The notes under the pieces were generated by a model that made no database searches, was not told where the DNA came from, and saw only the letters and a program-made list of their open reading frames with translations. DNA of 64,000 nucleotides from Gilvimarinus chinensis DSM 19667 (GTDB lineage: Bacteria; Pseudomonadota; Gammaproteobacteria; Pseudomonadales; Cellvibrionaceae). Positions within the stretch are counted from its first letter, which is position 1. Each line of letters starts with the position of its first letter. The translations under genes were made by a program, and so were the position numbers. The stretch spans positions 372,001 to 436,000 of the forward strand of contig NZ_KB898706.1 in NCBI RefSeq assembly GCF_000377745.1, written 5' to 3'. This document shows, piece by piece, positions 29,953-40,519 of this stretch.

Positions 29953-29955
29953 CTC

Positions 29956-30405
29956 ATCGCTGTTAAAGAGCGCTATAAAGTAGATTTTCCACGCCACATG
30001 GCTCAGTGTGAAGCGAATTATTGGCTTTTGCTGAAACTAACGCCAGGTCTGGAGTCGCGCGATGACTGGCGATTTGCTGTCGATCAGGGGCGCAGTCGTT
30101 GGGAAATGCACATCGAAGTCACCGAGCGTATGCGCTATACCACTACACTGCGCGTACGCCGTGAAGATGACAATGGCAGCGAATGGTTACAAAGTCCGCA
30201 ACTGCTGGTACGCCTGTATCACGATGCGGCTTTGGCCGAAGTGCTGGCCTGGGAGGGGCATCGCCGCCTTGAAGCGCGTTATGACTACCCCAATCAAAAA
30301 ATGTATCAAGCGGATGAAAAGTCCCAATTCAATCGTTTTTTGGGTGAGTGGCTTAACCACTGCTTAAAGAACGGCCACTCTTTGCACGAAATCACCTTGT
30401 CTTAA
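29956..30405 (+). CDS. yqiB: DUF1249 protein YqiB, with a probable ATC start codon
   Basis: A conserved protein of unknown function (DUF1249). Reading only from the first ATG (29998) gives 135 residues and loses the family's N-terminus. The same frame upstream reads ERYKVDFPRH before that methionine, which aligns with the KRYTPDFPEM start of E. coli YqiB as I recall it. No ATG, GTG or TTG exists between the nudF stop (29950-29952) and 29998. An ATC at 29956-29958 lies eight bases after GAGG (29944-29947), and the nudF stop is only 3 bp away. I therefore start it at this ATC (149 residues; the family is about 140). The body (MRYTTTLRVRRE, VRLYHDAALAEVL, ARYDYPNQKMYQADEKSQFN) is intact. Confidence 0.85.
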   Translation: MAVKERYKVDFPRHMAQCEANYWLLLKLTPGLESRDDWRFAVDQGRSRWEMHIEVTERMRYTTTLRVRREDDNGSEWLQSPQLLVRLYHDAALAEVLAWEGHRRLEARYDYPNQKMYQADEKSQFNRFLGEWLNHCLKNGHSLHEITLS

Positions 30406-30562
30406 ACCGCATACGCTTTGCCGCTAAAAAATGGGGTGGGCGTCATAGTTTTGTCGGCTGGTACTGTAGTTCTATAGATTTGGCGTCTATTACCGTTTAT
30501 TGTTGTATCGATTTTCTGCTAAGGACGCAGGGTTGGTGTAACAAAAAGGACTCTTTTCAGCA

Positions 30563-31387
30563 ATGGCGGCGAATGTGATACCCACACACAACAACGGTTT
30601 ACCCGTACGGTTGATTCAAATTACCGATACCCATCTGGGCTCGGCCGACGGTGAGACTTTATTGGGCTTGAATACGGACCAGAGCTTGGCTGATGTGCTG
30701 GCGCTGATTGCTCGTGAGCAGCAGGAACCTGCGGCGGTTGTGTGTACTGGGGATATTGCCAGTGAGCCGGATGCGGACTGCTATGGACGGTTTCTCGACA
30801 CGCTGCAACGAAACTTCACCTGCCCCTTAGGCTGGTTGCCAGGCAATCATGACCTTGCTGAGGTTATGTTGAAGGTCGAGCATGCCGCTCAGCCCGCACA
30901 TCGCACTATGCGGGTAGGTGGTTGGTTACTGGTGTTACTGGATTCAAGTGTGCCCGGGTATGTTCATGGTGCCTTGAGCGAGTCAGAAATGACCTTTCTG
31001 CGCGATACCTTAAATGAACATTCAGATATACCTACGTTGATAATGCTGCATCATCAGCCCGTACCCGTGGGCAGTGAATGGATTGATCAGTACCTCGTTC
31101 GTAATCATGCCGACTTTTTTGCAGCTTTGGCGCACCATGAGCAGGTTAAGGCCATCAGTTGGGGGCATGTGCATCAAAATTTTGAGCGGCTGGCCGATGA
31201 GCGGTTATTATTAGCGACACCATCTACCTGCGTACAATTTAAACCGGGCTGTGATGATTTTACCGTAGATACGCAGATGCCAGGCTACCGCTGGTTTGAT
31301 TTATACCCGGACGGGCGCTTGGAAACCGGTGTGTCGCGGGTAACCGATAAGAGTTATGTCATCGATTATAAATCGGCTGGTTATTGA
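30563..31387 (+). CDS. cpdA: 3',5'-cyclic-AMP phosphodiesterase CpdA
   Basis: A 274-residue metallophosphoesterase of the CpdA type, which degrades cAMP and so limits CRP signalling. The metal-binding motifs are in order: DTHLG, CTGDIASE, LPGNHD, MLHHQP and SWGHVHQNFE. The C-terminal PSTCVQFKPGCDDFTVD segment is typical of CpdA. The ATG follows AAAAAGGA. A 157-bp gap separates it from yqiB, so it may have its own promoter while still lying in the conserved nudF-parE block. Confidence 0.94.
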   Translation: MAANVIPTHNNGLPVRLIQITDTHLGSADGETLLGLNTDQSLADVLALIAREQQEPAAVVCTGDIASEPDADCYGRFLDTLQRNFTCPLGWLPGNHDLAEVMLKVEHAAQPAHRTMRVGGWLLVLLDSSVPGYVHGALSESEMTFLRDTLNEHSDIPTLIMLHHQPVPVGSEWIDQYLVRNHADFFAALAHHEQVKAISWGHVHQNFERLADERLLLATPSTCVQFKPGCDDFTVDTQMPGYRWFDLYPDGRLETGVSRVTDKSYVIDYKSAGY

Positions 31388-31431
31388 TCTGGGCTAGCCC
31401 CTGTTGAACTGGTCTCAATCAAGGCTTAAAT

Positions 31432-32028
31432 ATGTCTGCTGTTGTTTATTTGCACGGTTTCTTAAGCTCGCCGCTTTCTGTTAAAGCGCAGCAGATGAAA
31501 GCGTGGCTTAAAGCGCAGCAGCCAGATCTCAGCTTTCATTGCCCGCAGCTAACCCCCTATCCTGCGCAAACTCAAGCAGAACTAAAAGCGTTAATGGAGT
31601 TTTTGCAGCCAGAGCCCGTTTGGCTGATCGGCAGCTCCCTTGGCGGCTACTGGGCTACCTGGCTTGCCGAGCACTACAATCGCCCTGCGGTGCTGGTGAA
31701 TCCATCGGTTGAGCCCTGGCAATTTATGCCTGAATTTTTGGGTGTTGACCTAAAGGCCTATCACACCGATGATAGTTACCGCTTGGATGCCCGCCACATT
31801 GACGAGATTCGCGCGTCTGACTGTACCCCCATCAAGCGACCCGAAAATTATTGGCTGATGGTGCAAACTGGCGATGAAACTTTAGATTACCGTCAGGCGG
31901 TAACTAAATACGCGCACAGTAAACAGTTAGTGGAAGAGGGCGGCGATCACAGCTTTGTAGGCTTTGAGCGGCATTTGGGCGCGATCATAGATTTTTTCCG
32001 GACGTTTGAAAAAGCGGCCTCTCGTTAA
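31432..32028 (+). CDS. yqiA: YqiA alpha/beta-hydrolase (esterase)
   Basis: A 198-residue small esterase of the YqiA family. VVYLHGFLSSPLSVKAQ begins the fold, the nucleophile elbow is GSSLGGYWATWLAE, VLVNPSVEPW follows, and the C-terminal catalytic His lies in GGDHSFVGFERH. Natural substrates are not known. It is 18 bp upstream of parE, as in E. coli, and is probably co-transcribed with it. Confidence 0.92.
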   Translation: MSAVVYLHGFLSSPLSVKAQQMKAWLKAQQPDLSFHCPQLTPYPAQTQAELKALMEFLQPEPVWLIGSSLGGYWATWLAEHYNRPAVLVNPSVEPWQFMPEFLGVDLKAYHTDDSYRLDARHIDEIRASDCTPIKRPENYWLMVQTGDETLDYRQAVTKYAHSKQLVEEGGDHSFVGFERHLGAIIDFFRTFEKAASR

Positions 32029-33936
<1,908 letters not shown>

Positions 33937-33954
33937 TTATTCGCCGAGTGTGTA

Positions 33955-33984
33955 AGCGGCGCTCACTCGAGCGCCGCTCGTTTT
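33955..33984 (+). terminator. Intrinsic terminator after parE
   Basis: A 9-bp GC-rich stem (33955-33963 with 33970-33978), a 6-nt loop and a T run. It ends the nudF-parE block. Confidence 0.88.
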
Positions 33985-34149
33985 AAGGTCTGTTAGCCCC
34001 TTTTGCCCCTCGTCTTTTAGGGGGCCTCTTCTCAATGTCCCTTGTTGGAAACTATCGAATAACGCCTTATTCTTGATGTTTTAGTGCCTCTAAGCCCTTT
34101 TCTGGGGCGTAATCTGTCTCGCTTTTAATAAGTATACAAATCTAAACAG

Positions 34150-34179
34150 TTGGCGACTGGTTCTCGTTTCCGTTACTAT
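34150..34179 (+). promoter_or_regulatory. Putative sigma-70 promoter for the iron operon
   Basis: TTGGCG at 34150-34155 and TACTAT at 34174-34179 are spaced by 18 bp, a plausible -35/-10 pair. The Fur-like site lies just downstream, where it would block transcription start. The rest of the 328-bp gap between parE and this operon (33937-34264) shows nothing further apart from the parE terminator. Confidence 0.45.
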
Positions 34180-34192
34180 AGCGTCGTCTTAT

Positions 34193-34210
34193 GGGAATGA
34201 TAATTAAATT
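34193..34210. promoter_or_regulatory. Putative Fur-binding site
   Basis: Three adjacent hexamers (GGGAAT, GATAAT, TAAATT) approximate the GATAAT repeat pattern of Fur boxes; the middle one is exact and the outer two are poorer. It lies about 14 bp after the predicted -10 box and about 55 bp before the GTG start. Iron-repressed control would fit the imelysin and TonB-receptor genes downstream. Confidence 0.5.
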
Positions 34211-34264
34211 CAATAGTGTTTCGTTCGTGAGAGCGGTGCGCATTATGTGTTAAGGAGATCAATT

Positions 34265-35830
34265 GTGAATATTCGAGAGCTTTCTCTGTTGGCGCTGTTG
34301 TTTGGTAGCCTGACTTTGGTCGGCTGCGGTGGCGGAGGCGACAGTGATGACCCTGTCGAGACACCCGAGCCTACTCCTGTGGAGGATAACGACGATAACA
34401 GCGATGGCGATAACGCCGGCGATGACAGTGGCGACGATGAGGCCGAAGATAACCTGCCGACCACCTACGAGTTCAGCAACAGCAATGGCGAAGACACTGT
34501 CTCCTATACCGGCCAGACTAAACGCCAGATTCTGATCGACGACTTAGTGGCCGAAATGAACGGCCTGACCGAAGATGCCGCGGCCGATGTTGAGTCGCAG
34601 TTAAACTTTTACTTTCGCTATGATGCGGCCACCTCGGATGATTTGACGCCCCAGTTCGATCTGGAAGGCGAGAGCCTGTTGCCGCAAAACGACGCCAGCC
34701 AATTCACCTACGGCGCCATTGCCGGCGGTAAAGATCTGGTGGGTAAAATTGCCGGCGGTGACGGCACCGGTGGCGGTGAAACCGGAACCCTCGTCGGTGA
34801 CTTTTTTGGCTGGAGCCAGGGCCTGGATGCCGACCCTCTGCCGGTGGAGTTGGTGGATTACTTCTTCGCCGAGTTGGCGAGCGAAGTGACCGATGGCGTT
34901 ACACCGCAGATTGCCACTGTTAGCGGCGATGTGCCTCTGGATACCGTGACCGTTAGCGCCGAAGGCCTTGATTACCGCCAGCTGATTCAGAAATTCCTGC
35001 TGGGCGCCGTGGCCTTTTCCCAGGGTACTAGCGACTATCTGCAGTCGGACTTTGCCACTATGCTGGAGTCTGAAGATGGCGCCGCCTATACCGAGGGTGA
35101 GCACAACTGGGACGAAGCCTTTGGTTATTTCGGCGCGGCTCGCGATTACGGTGACTACAGCGATTTGGAAATTCGCGCTGCCGGCGGCCGTGCGGATTAT
35201 CAAAATGGCTACCACGACAGCAACGGCGACGGTCTGATTGATATTCGCAGCGAGTACAACTTTGGCAACTCGGTTAACTGCGCCAAGCGCGATGTGGGCA
35301 GTGCCGACAATACCAACCCCACTGATCTTACTCAGCAAGCCTTCGATGCCTTTATCGCCGGTCGTCACATTCTTGCCCAGGCCGCTGAAGCCGGTGAGCT
35401 GACCGCAGAGCAGCAAACTCAGCTGGACGAGCATATCGCGACCGCCGCGGTTACCTGGGAGAAATGTGTTGCCGCCACTGTGGTGCATTACATCAATGAT
35501 GTGGTTGCCGATATGGGTGAGTTTAGCGACGGCAAATTCGCCAGCCTGGATAACTTTAAAAACCTGGCCAAGCACTGGGGGGAAATGAAAGGTTTTGCCC
35601 TGGGTTTGCAGTTTAGCCCCGAGTCGCCCTTCGCCGCTGACGAACAAAGCCGCGATAACCTGCGCGAGCTGCTGGCATTAATGGGCGATGCACCGGTACT
35701 GGCCGATGGTACCCAGGGTGGCGCTACTTATGAAGGTGGCACAGCCGCGTATATCGAAGGATTAAACCAGGCGCGCGATCTGCTGCAAGAAGCCTATGAC
35801 TTTGATGCAGAAAACGTCGAAAACTGGTAA
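34265..35830 (+). CDS. DUF4856-family lipoprotein
   Basis: A 521-residue exported protein. A signal peptide ends in the lipobox LVGC, followed by a very acidic, Asp-rich linker (about residues 25-65) and a large domain matching DUF4856 as I know it (TYGAIAGGKDLVGKIAGGDG, AFSQGTSDYLQ, EHNWDEAFGYFGAARDYGDY, AGRHILAQA, HWGEMKGFALGLQFSP). These proteins are often found beside imelysins and TonB receptors, but their function is undefined. I chose the GTG at 34265 because AAGGAG lies seven bases upstream; a GTG at 34247 would precede that site. It is the first gene of a four-gene operon, and a terminator-like hairpin separates it from the next gene. Confidence 0.82.
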   Translation: MNIRELSLLALLFGSLTLVGCGGGGDSDDPVETPEPTPVEDNDDNSDGDNAGDDSGDDEAEDNLPTTYEFSNSNGEDTVSYTGQTKRQILIDDLVAEMNGLTEDAAADVESQLNFYFRYDAATSDDLTPQFDLEGESLLPQNDASQFTYGAIAGGKDLVGKIAGGDGTGGGETGTLVGDFFGWSQGLDADPLPVELVDYFFAELASEVTDGVTPQIATVSGDVPLDTVTVSAEGLDYRQLIQKFLLGAVAFSQGTSDYLQSDFATMLESEDGAAYTEGEHNWDEAFGYFGAARDYGDYSDLEIRAAGGRADYQNGYHDSNGDGLIDIRSEYNFGNSVNCAKRDVGSADNTNPTDLTQQAFDAFIAGRHILAQAAEAGELTAEQQTQLDEHIATAAVTWEKCVAATVVHYINDVVADMGEFSDGKFASLDNFKNLAKHWGEMKGFALGLQFSPESPFAADEQSRDNLRELLALMGDAPVLADGTQGGATYEGGTAAYIEGLNQARDLLQEAYDFDAENVENW

Positions 35831-35853
35831 TCCCCATCGGATTTAAAGCCGAA

Positions 35854-35881
35854 CAGGCGAGGGCGCAAGCTCTCGCCTTTT
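35854..35881 (+). terminator. Intraoperonic terminator or attenuator
   Basis: A stem of about 9 bp (35854-35862 with 35869-35877, one G-T pair) followed by five T. It lies between the DUF4856 gene and the imelysin gene, so it probably lowers rather than ends downstream transcription and would make the lipoprotein the most abundant product. Confidence 0.75.
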
Positions 35882-35900
35882 TGCGTTTGAGGAGAAAAAG

Positions 35901-37124
35901 GTGAGTTTAACAAAAACGCTGCTAATCATAGGGGCGGCGGCACTGCTAAGTGCCTGCGCCGGCGAGGGCGACAGTAATAGTGATGCGCAAACCTCCATCG
36001 GGGAATTTGATTACACCGCGATGCTGGCCAACTACGCCGATAATATTATTGTGCCGAAGTTACAAGAACAGCGCGCAAGCGCCGCGAGTCTTAGTGAAGA
36101 GATTGGCTTGTATTGCGATGCTTTGCAAAACAACAGCGCGGCCGATCCTACGCCTGTGCAAACTCAGTGGCGAGACGTCATGGGCCAATGGCAACAGTTG
36201 GAATTGCTGCAGGTGGGGCCACTCACCGAAAACGGCGGCGCTTTGCGCAATCGCATTTACGCCTATGGCAGTAGCGCGCCTTTATCGAGTTGCGCGGTAG
36301 ATCAGGCCGTGGTGCTCGCCGAAGACGGCGACTTTGATTTGTCTTCGCGTTCGTTTAATTCTCGCGGTCTTGCCGCGGTAGAGTATTTGCTGTTTAACGA
36401 CAATCTGGCGCATACCTGCCCGGCGCAGATTCCGCAGACCGCCAACTGGAATCAGCGGCCGCAAGCCGAGCGCCGTCTGGCGCGCTGTGAGTACGCCGAA
36501 CAAGTTGCCCAAGATGTTGAAGCAGGTGTTCAGGCGGTGGAGTCTGCCTGGCGCAGCGACCAGGGGGATTACCGGTTTCACTTTGTAAACCCGGCTAACT
36601 CTGAAGAGTCCTTAAAAGCGCTGTCGGACGCACTTTTTTATATCGAGCTGGCAAGCAAAGACGCCAAGCTGGGTGTGCCCCTATCCATTCACGCAGACTG
36701 CTCTGCGGTCGCCTGCCCGGATGCGGTGGAGTCGCCCTATGCGCAGAACTCCATTGCCAATATTCATAACAACTTAAAGGGCTTTAAGCAGTCTTTTAAT
36801 GGCGCCGATGGTTTGGGCTTTGACGATATTATCCGCGCCGAAGGCTTCGCCGATATAGCTGCGGATTTTAATCAGGATATTGATAACGCCCTGACCCTTG
36901 CCGGGCAGATCGATGAATCACTGTTGTCACAAAGCGAGCGGTTACTGGCTGCGAATAGTAACACTGCCTGTTTGAATGCCTCTGCCAACCCCGAGGTGGA
37001 ATCGGATTACCCCGCGTGTCAGTTACACGGTTATCTCAAGCGTATCAATGATCGCTTGCGTACCGACTTTATCACCATTGTGAACTTGGATTTACCAGAG
37101 CGGGGGCAGTCAGATAATGATTAA
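35901..37124 (+). CDS. Imelysin-family (IrpA-like) lipoprotein
   Basis: A 407-residue exported protein with lipobox LSAC (Cys19) and an imelysin-type domain. Family features include VQTQWRDVMGQWQQLELLQVGPLTE near the start, SFNSRGLAAVEYLLFND (related to the GxHxxE region of imelysins, with the His not clearly conserved) and long helices after it. Imelysins are not active peptidases in most cases and are linked to iron uptake in several bacteria. The GTG start at 35901 follows GAGGAGAAAAAG. Its stop overlaps the receptor gene by 8 bp (ATGATTAA), which implies coupled translation. Confidence 0.85.
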   Translation: MSLTKTLLIIGAAALLSACAGEGDSNSDAQTSIGEFDYTAMLANYADNIIVPKLQEQRASAASLSEEIGLYCDALQNNSAADPTPVQTQWRDVMGQWQQLELLQVGPLTENGGALRNRIYAYGSSAPLSSCAVDQAVVLAEDGDFDLSSRSFNSRGLAAVEYLLFNDNLAHTCPAQIPQTANWNQRPQAERRLARCEYAEQVAQDVEAGVQAVESAWRSDQGDYRFHFVNPANSEESLKALSDALFYIELASKDAKLGVPLSIHADCSAVACPDAVESPYAQNSIANIHNNLKGFKQSFNGADGLGFDDIIRAEGFADIAADFNQDIDNALTLAGQIDESLLSQSERLLAANSNTACLNASANPEVESDYPACQLHGYLKRINDRLRTDFITIVNLDLPERGQSDND

Positions 37125-39324
37125 GCAGGTAAAAAAATCGGCACTGGCCTTGGCGGTAATTGCAGTGAGTGCCCAGGCGCAGCAGCCCGAGCCGCCACAA
37201 TTGATTGAAGAGATGTTGGTCACCGGCGGTAAAGAGGCGGTGCGCACTTCGGCCGGCTCGGCCAGCTTTTTGGATGAAAGCGCCATTGCCGAATTTGCAA
37301 CCACCGATATCGGCGATTTGATGGCTCAAGTGCCCGGGGTTTATATCCGCCAGGAAGACGGCTTTGGTCTGCGCCCCAATATCGGTATTCGCGGTGCCAC
37401 GGCTGAGCGCAGCCAGAAAATTACCTTGATGGAAGACGGTATTTTAATTTCCCCCGCCCCCTATTCGGCGCCGGCGGCTTACTATGTGCCCAATGTCAAT
37501 CGCATGAATGCGGTTGAAGTGTACAAAGGCCCTTCCGCCATTGAGTATGGACCGCACACCGTTGGCGGTGCGGTGAATCTGGTCACAGCCCCGCTTACCG
37601 ATGAGCGCTCGGGCGAGCTGGCATTAAGCCTGGGTGAATACGGCTATCACAAAGAGCGGCTGCGCTACAGCGACAGTGTGGGGCAGTGGCAGTTTGCGCT
37701 GGATGGTTTGCGCTATGGCGCCGATGGTTTTAAAGAGCTGGACGGCGGGGGCGATACCGGATTTATTCGCAATGATTTTAACTTAAAGCTGGGATGGCAG
37801 AGTGCGGCCGATGCGACGGTGGATCAGCAGTTGATGGTAAAGCTCGGCTACGCCGATGAAACCTCGGACGAGACTTACCTGGGCACCACCGACGAGGACT
37901 TTGCGGCGAACCCGCTGCGCCGCTATCGCGCCAGTAGTGAAGATGAATTTACCTCGGAGCACACACAGCTACACATTATTCACTCCGCGGATTTTGGCCA
38001 GTGGCAATGGATTAACCGCGGTTACATCAACCGCTTTGAGCGCGCCTGGAATAAGCTCGATGGTTTCTTTCCCGAAACTCAGAGTGAAAACGCCCCCTAT
38101 GCCGGTGCCCTGGATGCCGGCACCTTAATGAGTAACGCCGAGTATTTTCCGCGCCGCATGGCAATCTTGCGCGGCGAGGTTAACTCCCGCGAGATTTTGT
38201 CTGAGACGTTAGACATTACCAACAATGATCGTGACTACGGCTCGTCCGGTATTGACTCGCAAGTTTACTGGACCATGCAAACCGGCGCGCTGGAGCATAA
38301 CTGGCGCCTGGGGCTTCGCTACCACCACGACTATGTGGATCGCAATCACAAAGTATCCGGCTACTGGATGCGCGATGGTGAATTGATTTTTGACGGCGTA
38401 ACCGATCGCCCGTTAAAAACTAATAACCGCGCCGAAACCGACGCTTTTGCTTTGTCGCTGCGCGATGAAATGGTGTGGGGTAAATTGAAGGTCAATCTGG
38501 GGTTGCGCGCCGAGCGGATTGAGGGCGAGGTGGTTAACCGCGCCGATGAATCGCGGCTTGCGAATACTCAGGATGTAATCACTCCCGGCGTCGGTATTTA
38601 TTACGCGCTGACAGAAAACCTGAGTTTGCTGGGCGGTGTTAACCAGGGCTATTCGCCCGCGGGACCGGGTGCGGATGATTCTGTTGAACCTGAAGAAAGT
38701 GTCAATGTGGAATACGGGCTGCGCTACACAGGCGCGCAAACCACCCTCGATGCCATTGGCTTTTACAGCGACTATTCGAATCTGTTGGGTCGCTGTCGGG
38801 TGTCTGACTCTGGCTGCGAAGTGGGTGAAGAGTTTAACGGCGGCGCCGTGGAAATTGCCGGGCTGGAATTAACGGCCACCCATGTGGCCAATTTAACCGA
38901 TCGGTTGGAAATGCCTTTAAGTCTGGTTTACACCTACACCGAAAGTGCTTTTCAGTCGGACTTTAATTCGGGCTTTTCCCAGTGGGGATTGGTTCGCGCC
39001 GGGGATGAATTGCCTTACACCCCCGAACATCAGGCGCGAGCGCAACTGGCGCTAGAGGCCATTGATTGGCAGCTGGCATTGGCACTTAACTATGTCGGCG
39101 ATATGCGCGAGAGACCGGGACAAAACGAGCCGGAAGCCGGTTACGATATCGAGGCCTTAACCACGCTGGATGTGTCGGCCCACTACCGGTTGGCCGAGCG
39201 CTGGCAGTTGGAGTTGGTGGTGGAAAATATCACTGATGAGCAGCAGATTGTCTCGCGCCGCCCGTTTGGCGCCCGCGCCAATCCCCCGCGTATGGTTCAG
39301 GCGGGTGTGAGCTACCAGTTCTGA
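37117..39324 (+). CDS. TonB-dependent outer-membrane receptor (iron operon)
   Basis: A 735-residue TonB-dependent receptor. A signal peptide (about 1-22, AVSAQA) is followed by a TonB-box-like IEEMLVTGG, the plug (DIGDLMAQVPGVYIRQEDGFGLRPNIGIRG, VEVYKGPSAIEYGPHTVGGAVNLVT) and a beta-barrel ending in the usual aromatic residue (GVSYQF). It resembles the FecA-like group by its plug wording, but the ligand cannot be stated. It is coupled to the imelysin gene before and the hydroxylase gene after by stop/start overlaps. An iron chelate is the most likely cargo given the Fur-like site. Confidence 0.9.
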   Translation: MIKQVKKSALALAVIAVSAQAQQPEPPQLIEEMLVTGGKEAVRTSAGSASFLDESAIAEFATTDIGDLMAQVPGVYIRQEDGFGLRPNIGIRGATAERSQKITLMEDGILISPAPYSAPAAYYVPNVNRMNAVEVYKGPSAIEYGPHTVGGAVNLVTAPLTDERSGELALSLGEYGYHKERLRYSDSVGQWQFALDGLRYGADGFKELDGGGDTGFIRNDFNLKLGWQSAADATVDQQLMVKLGYADETSDETYLGTTDEDFAANPLRRYRASSEDEFTSEHTQLHIIHSADFGQWQWINRGYINRFERAWNKLDGFFPETQSENAPYAGALDAGTLMSNAEYFPRRMAILRGEVNSREILSETLDITNNDRDYGSSGIDSQVYWTMQTGALEHNWRLGLRYHHDYVDRNHKVSGYWMRDGELIFDGVTDRPLKTNNRAETDAFALSLRDEMVWGKLKVNLGLRAERIEGEVVNRADESRLANTQDVITPGVGIYYALTENLSLLGGVNQGYSPAGPGADDSVEPEESVNVEYGLRYTGAQTTLDAIGFYSDYSNLLGRCRVSDSGCEVGEEFNGGAVEIAGLELTATHVANLTDRLEMPLSLVYTYTESAFQSDFNSGFSQWGLVRAGDELPYTPEHQARAQLALEAIDWQLALALNYVGDMRERPGQNEPEAGYDIEALTTLDVSAHYRLAERWQLELVVENITDEQQIVSRRPFGARANPPRMVQAGVSYQF

Positions 39325-40235
39325 TGATGCTAAACGACGGCGGACTATTACAGCGTTTAGGCGAGTGGTTTATCGCACCGCTCGGCTACACTCTGGATGC
39401 CGCCAGTCGCATGTATTGGATGTTCTGGCTGAGCGCTTTGGCCATCGCCCTGGTGGCCATGCTTTGGGCTCAGTGGCGCGAGCGCCGGGTCAGTGTCGCT
39501 CGGGCTGTTGCGCAATTGTTGTCGCCTCATCACTGGTGGCGCCGTTCCACGGTAGTGGACCTTGGTTTTTTAGTGGGCAATAGCCTGTTGCGCCTGGCGG
39601 TGATTATTCCGCTGCTCGGCACTCACCTGATGGCTACCTTATGGGTCGCCCGCGCTTTGCAGTCATCACTGGGCAACGCTCCGGACCTTGCGTTATCGGC
39701 GACGGCTGTGGCCGCTCTTTATACTCTGTGTTTTTTTCTCTGCGAAGACTTCAGCCGCTTTTTTCTGCACCGCACCATGCATAAAGTGCCCTGGTTGTGG
39801 CGTTTTCATAAGGTGCATCACAGCGCCCGGCGTCTCACGCCGCTTACCTTGTTTCGTGTGCATCCGCTGGAAATGGGGCTTTACTATATTCGCGGGCTGC
39901 TGGTGTTTGGCGCGGTCAGTGGCCTGTTCGTCTATCTGTTTGGGGCGCAGTTGAGCGGTTGGGATATTCTCGGGGTCGACGCTCTGGGGTTTGCCTTTAA
40001 TTTTCTCGGCGCAAACTTGCGACACAGCCACGTGTGGTTAAGCTTTGGCCCACTGGAGCGCTGGTTTATTTCCCCCGCCGGTCACCAGCTGCATCACAGT
40101 CGCTTGCCTGAACATCGCGACCGCAATTTTGGTACTTGCCTCGCACTCTGGGATCGTCTTTGCGCCAGTCATTTGCCGGCTGTAGCTCGCAAGCCCAAGC
40201 TGGTCTTTGGTTTGGCCGTAGCCCGTCAACGTTAG
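39324..40235 (+). CDS. Fatty acid hydroxylase / sterol desaturase family membrane protein
   Basis: A 303-residue integral membrane protein of the di-iron fatty-acid-hydroxylase superfamily. After three or four helices the histidine clusters appear in order: LHRTMHK, FHKVHHS, LRHSHVW and GHQLHHSRLPEHRDRNFG. These would bind two irons that hydroxylate or desaturate a lipid. The start (TGATG) shares one base with the receptor stop, so it is translated with the iron operon. A membrane di-iron oxygenase next to receptor and imelysin genes is the odd part: it may use the imported iron, or modify a lipid or a lipid-like ligand. Confidence 0.85.
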   Translation: MMLNDGGLLQRLGEWFIAPLGYTLDAASRMYWMFWLSALAIALVAMLWAQWRERRVSVARAVAQLLSPHHWWRRSTVVDLGFLVGNSLLRLAVIIPLLGTHLMATLWVARALQSSLGNAPDLALSATAVAALYTLCFFLCEDFSRFFLHRTMHKVPWLWRFHKVHHSARRLTPLTLFRVHPLEMGLYYIRGLLVFGAVSGLFVYLFGAQLSGWDILGVDALGFAFNFLGANLRHSHVWLSFGPLERWFISPAGHQLHHSRLPEHRDRNFGTCLALWDRLCASHLPAVARKPKLVFGLAVARQR

Positions 40236-40519
40236 CCTTGTGTGCTGTTTGCCGTTAACGCTTTGTCCTATCTCAATACCAACACCGCATCAAATGAGTG
40301 CATTCCCGACGTCAAGTTCTGCTCCTAAACTGGGCTTATCAATGTCGTCAACGACTTCTTTTCTGAAACGTGAAATATATCCTTGTTGTGGCATACTCGG
40401 GTCTGTGCGAGGGGTACAGCGCAGAAGTTGCGTGCGTTGCACAAGACTATACGAATCGTGTCAGTCGGTCATGGAGAAGACCTCTGGCAACGACCTAAAA
40501 AGAAATAAAGGCGGTTACT

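Noticed and set aside
34601-35647. 348-codon frame antisense to the DUF4856 gene
   Set aside because: It is a shadow of GC-rich codon bias; the plus-strand protein has a lipobox, ribosome site and family features.
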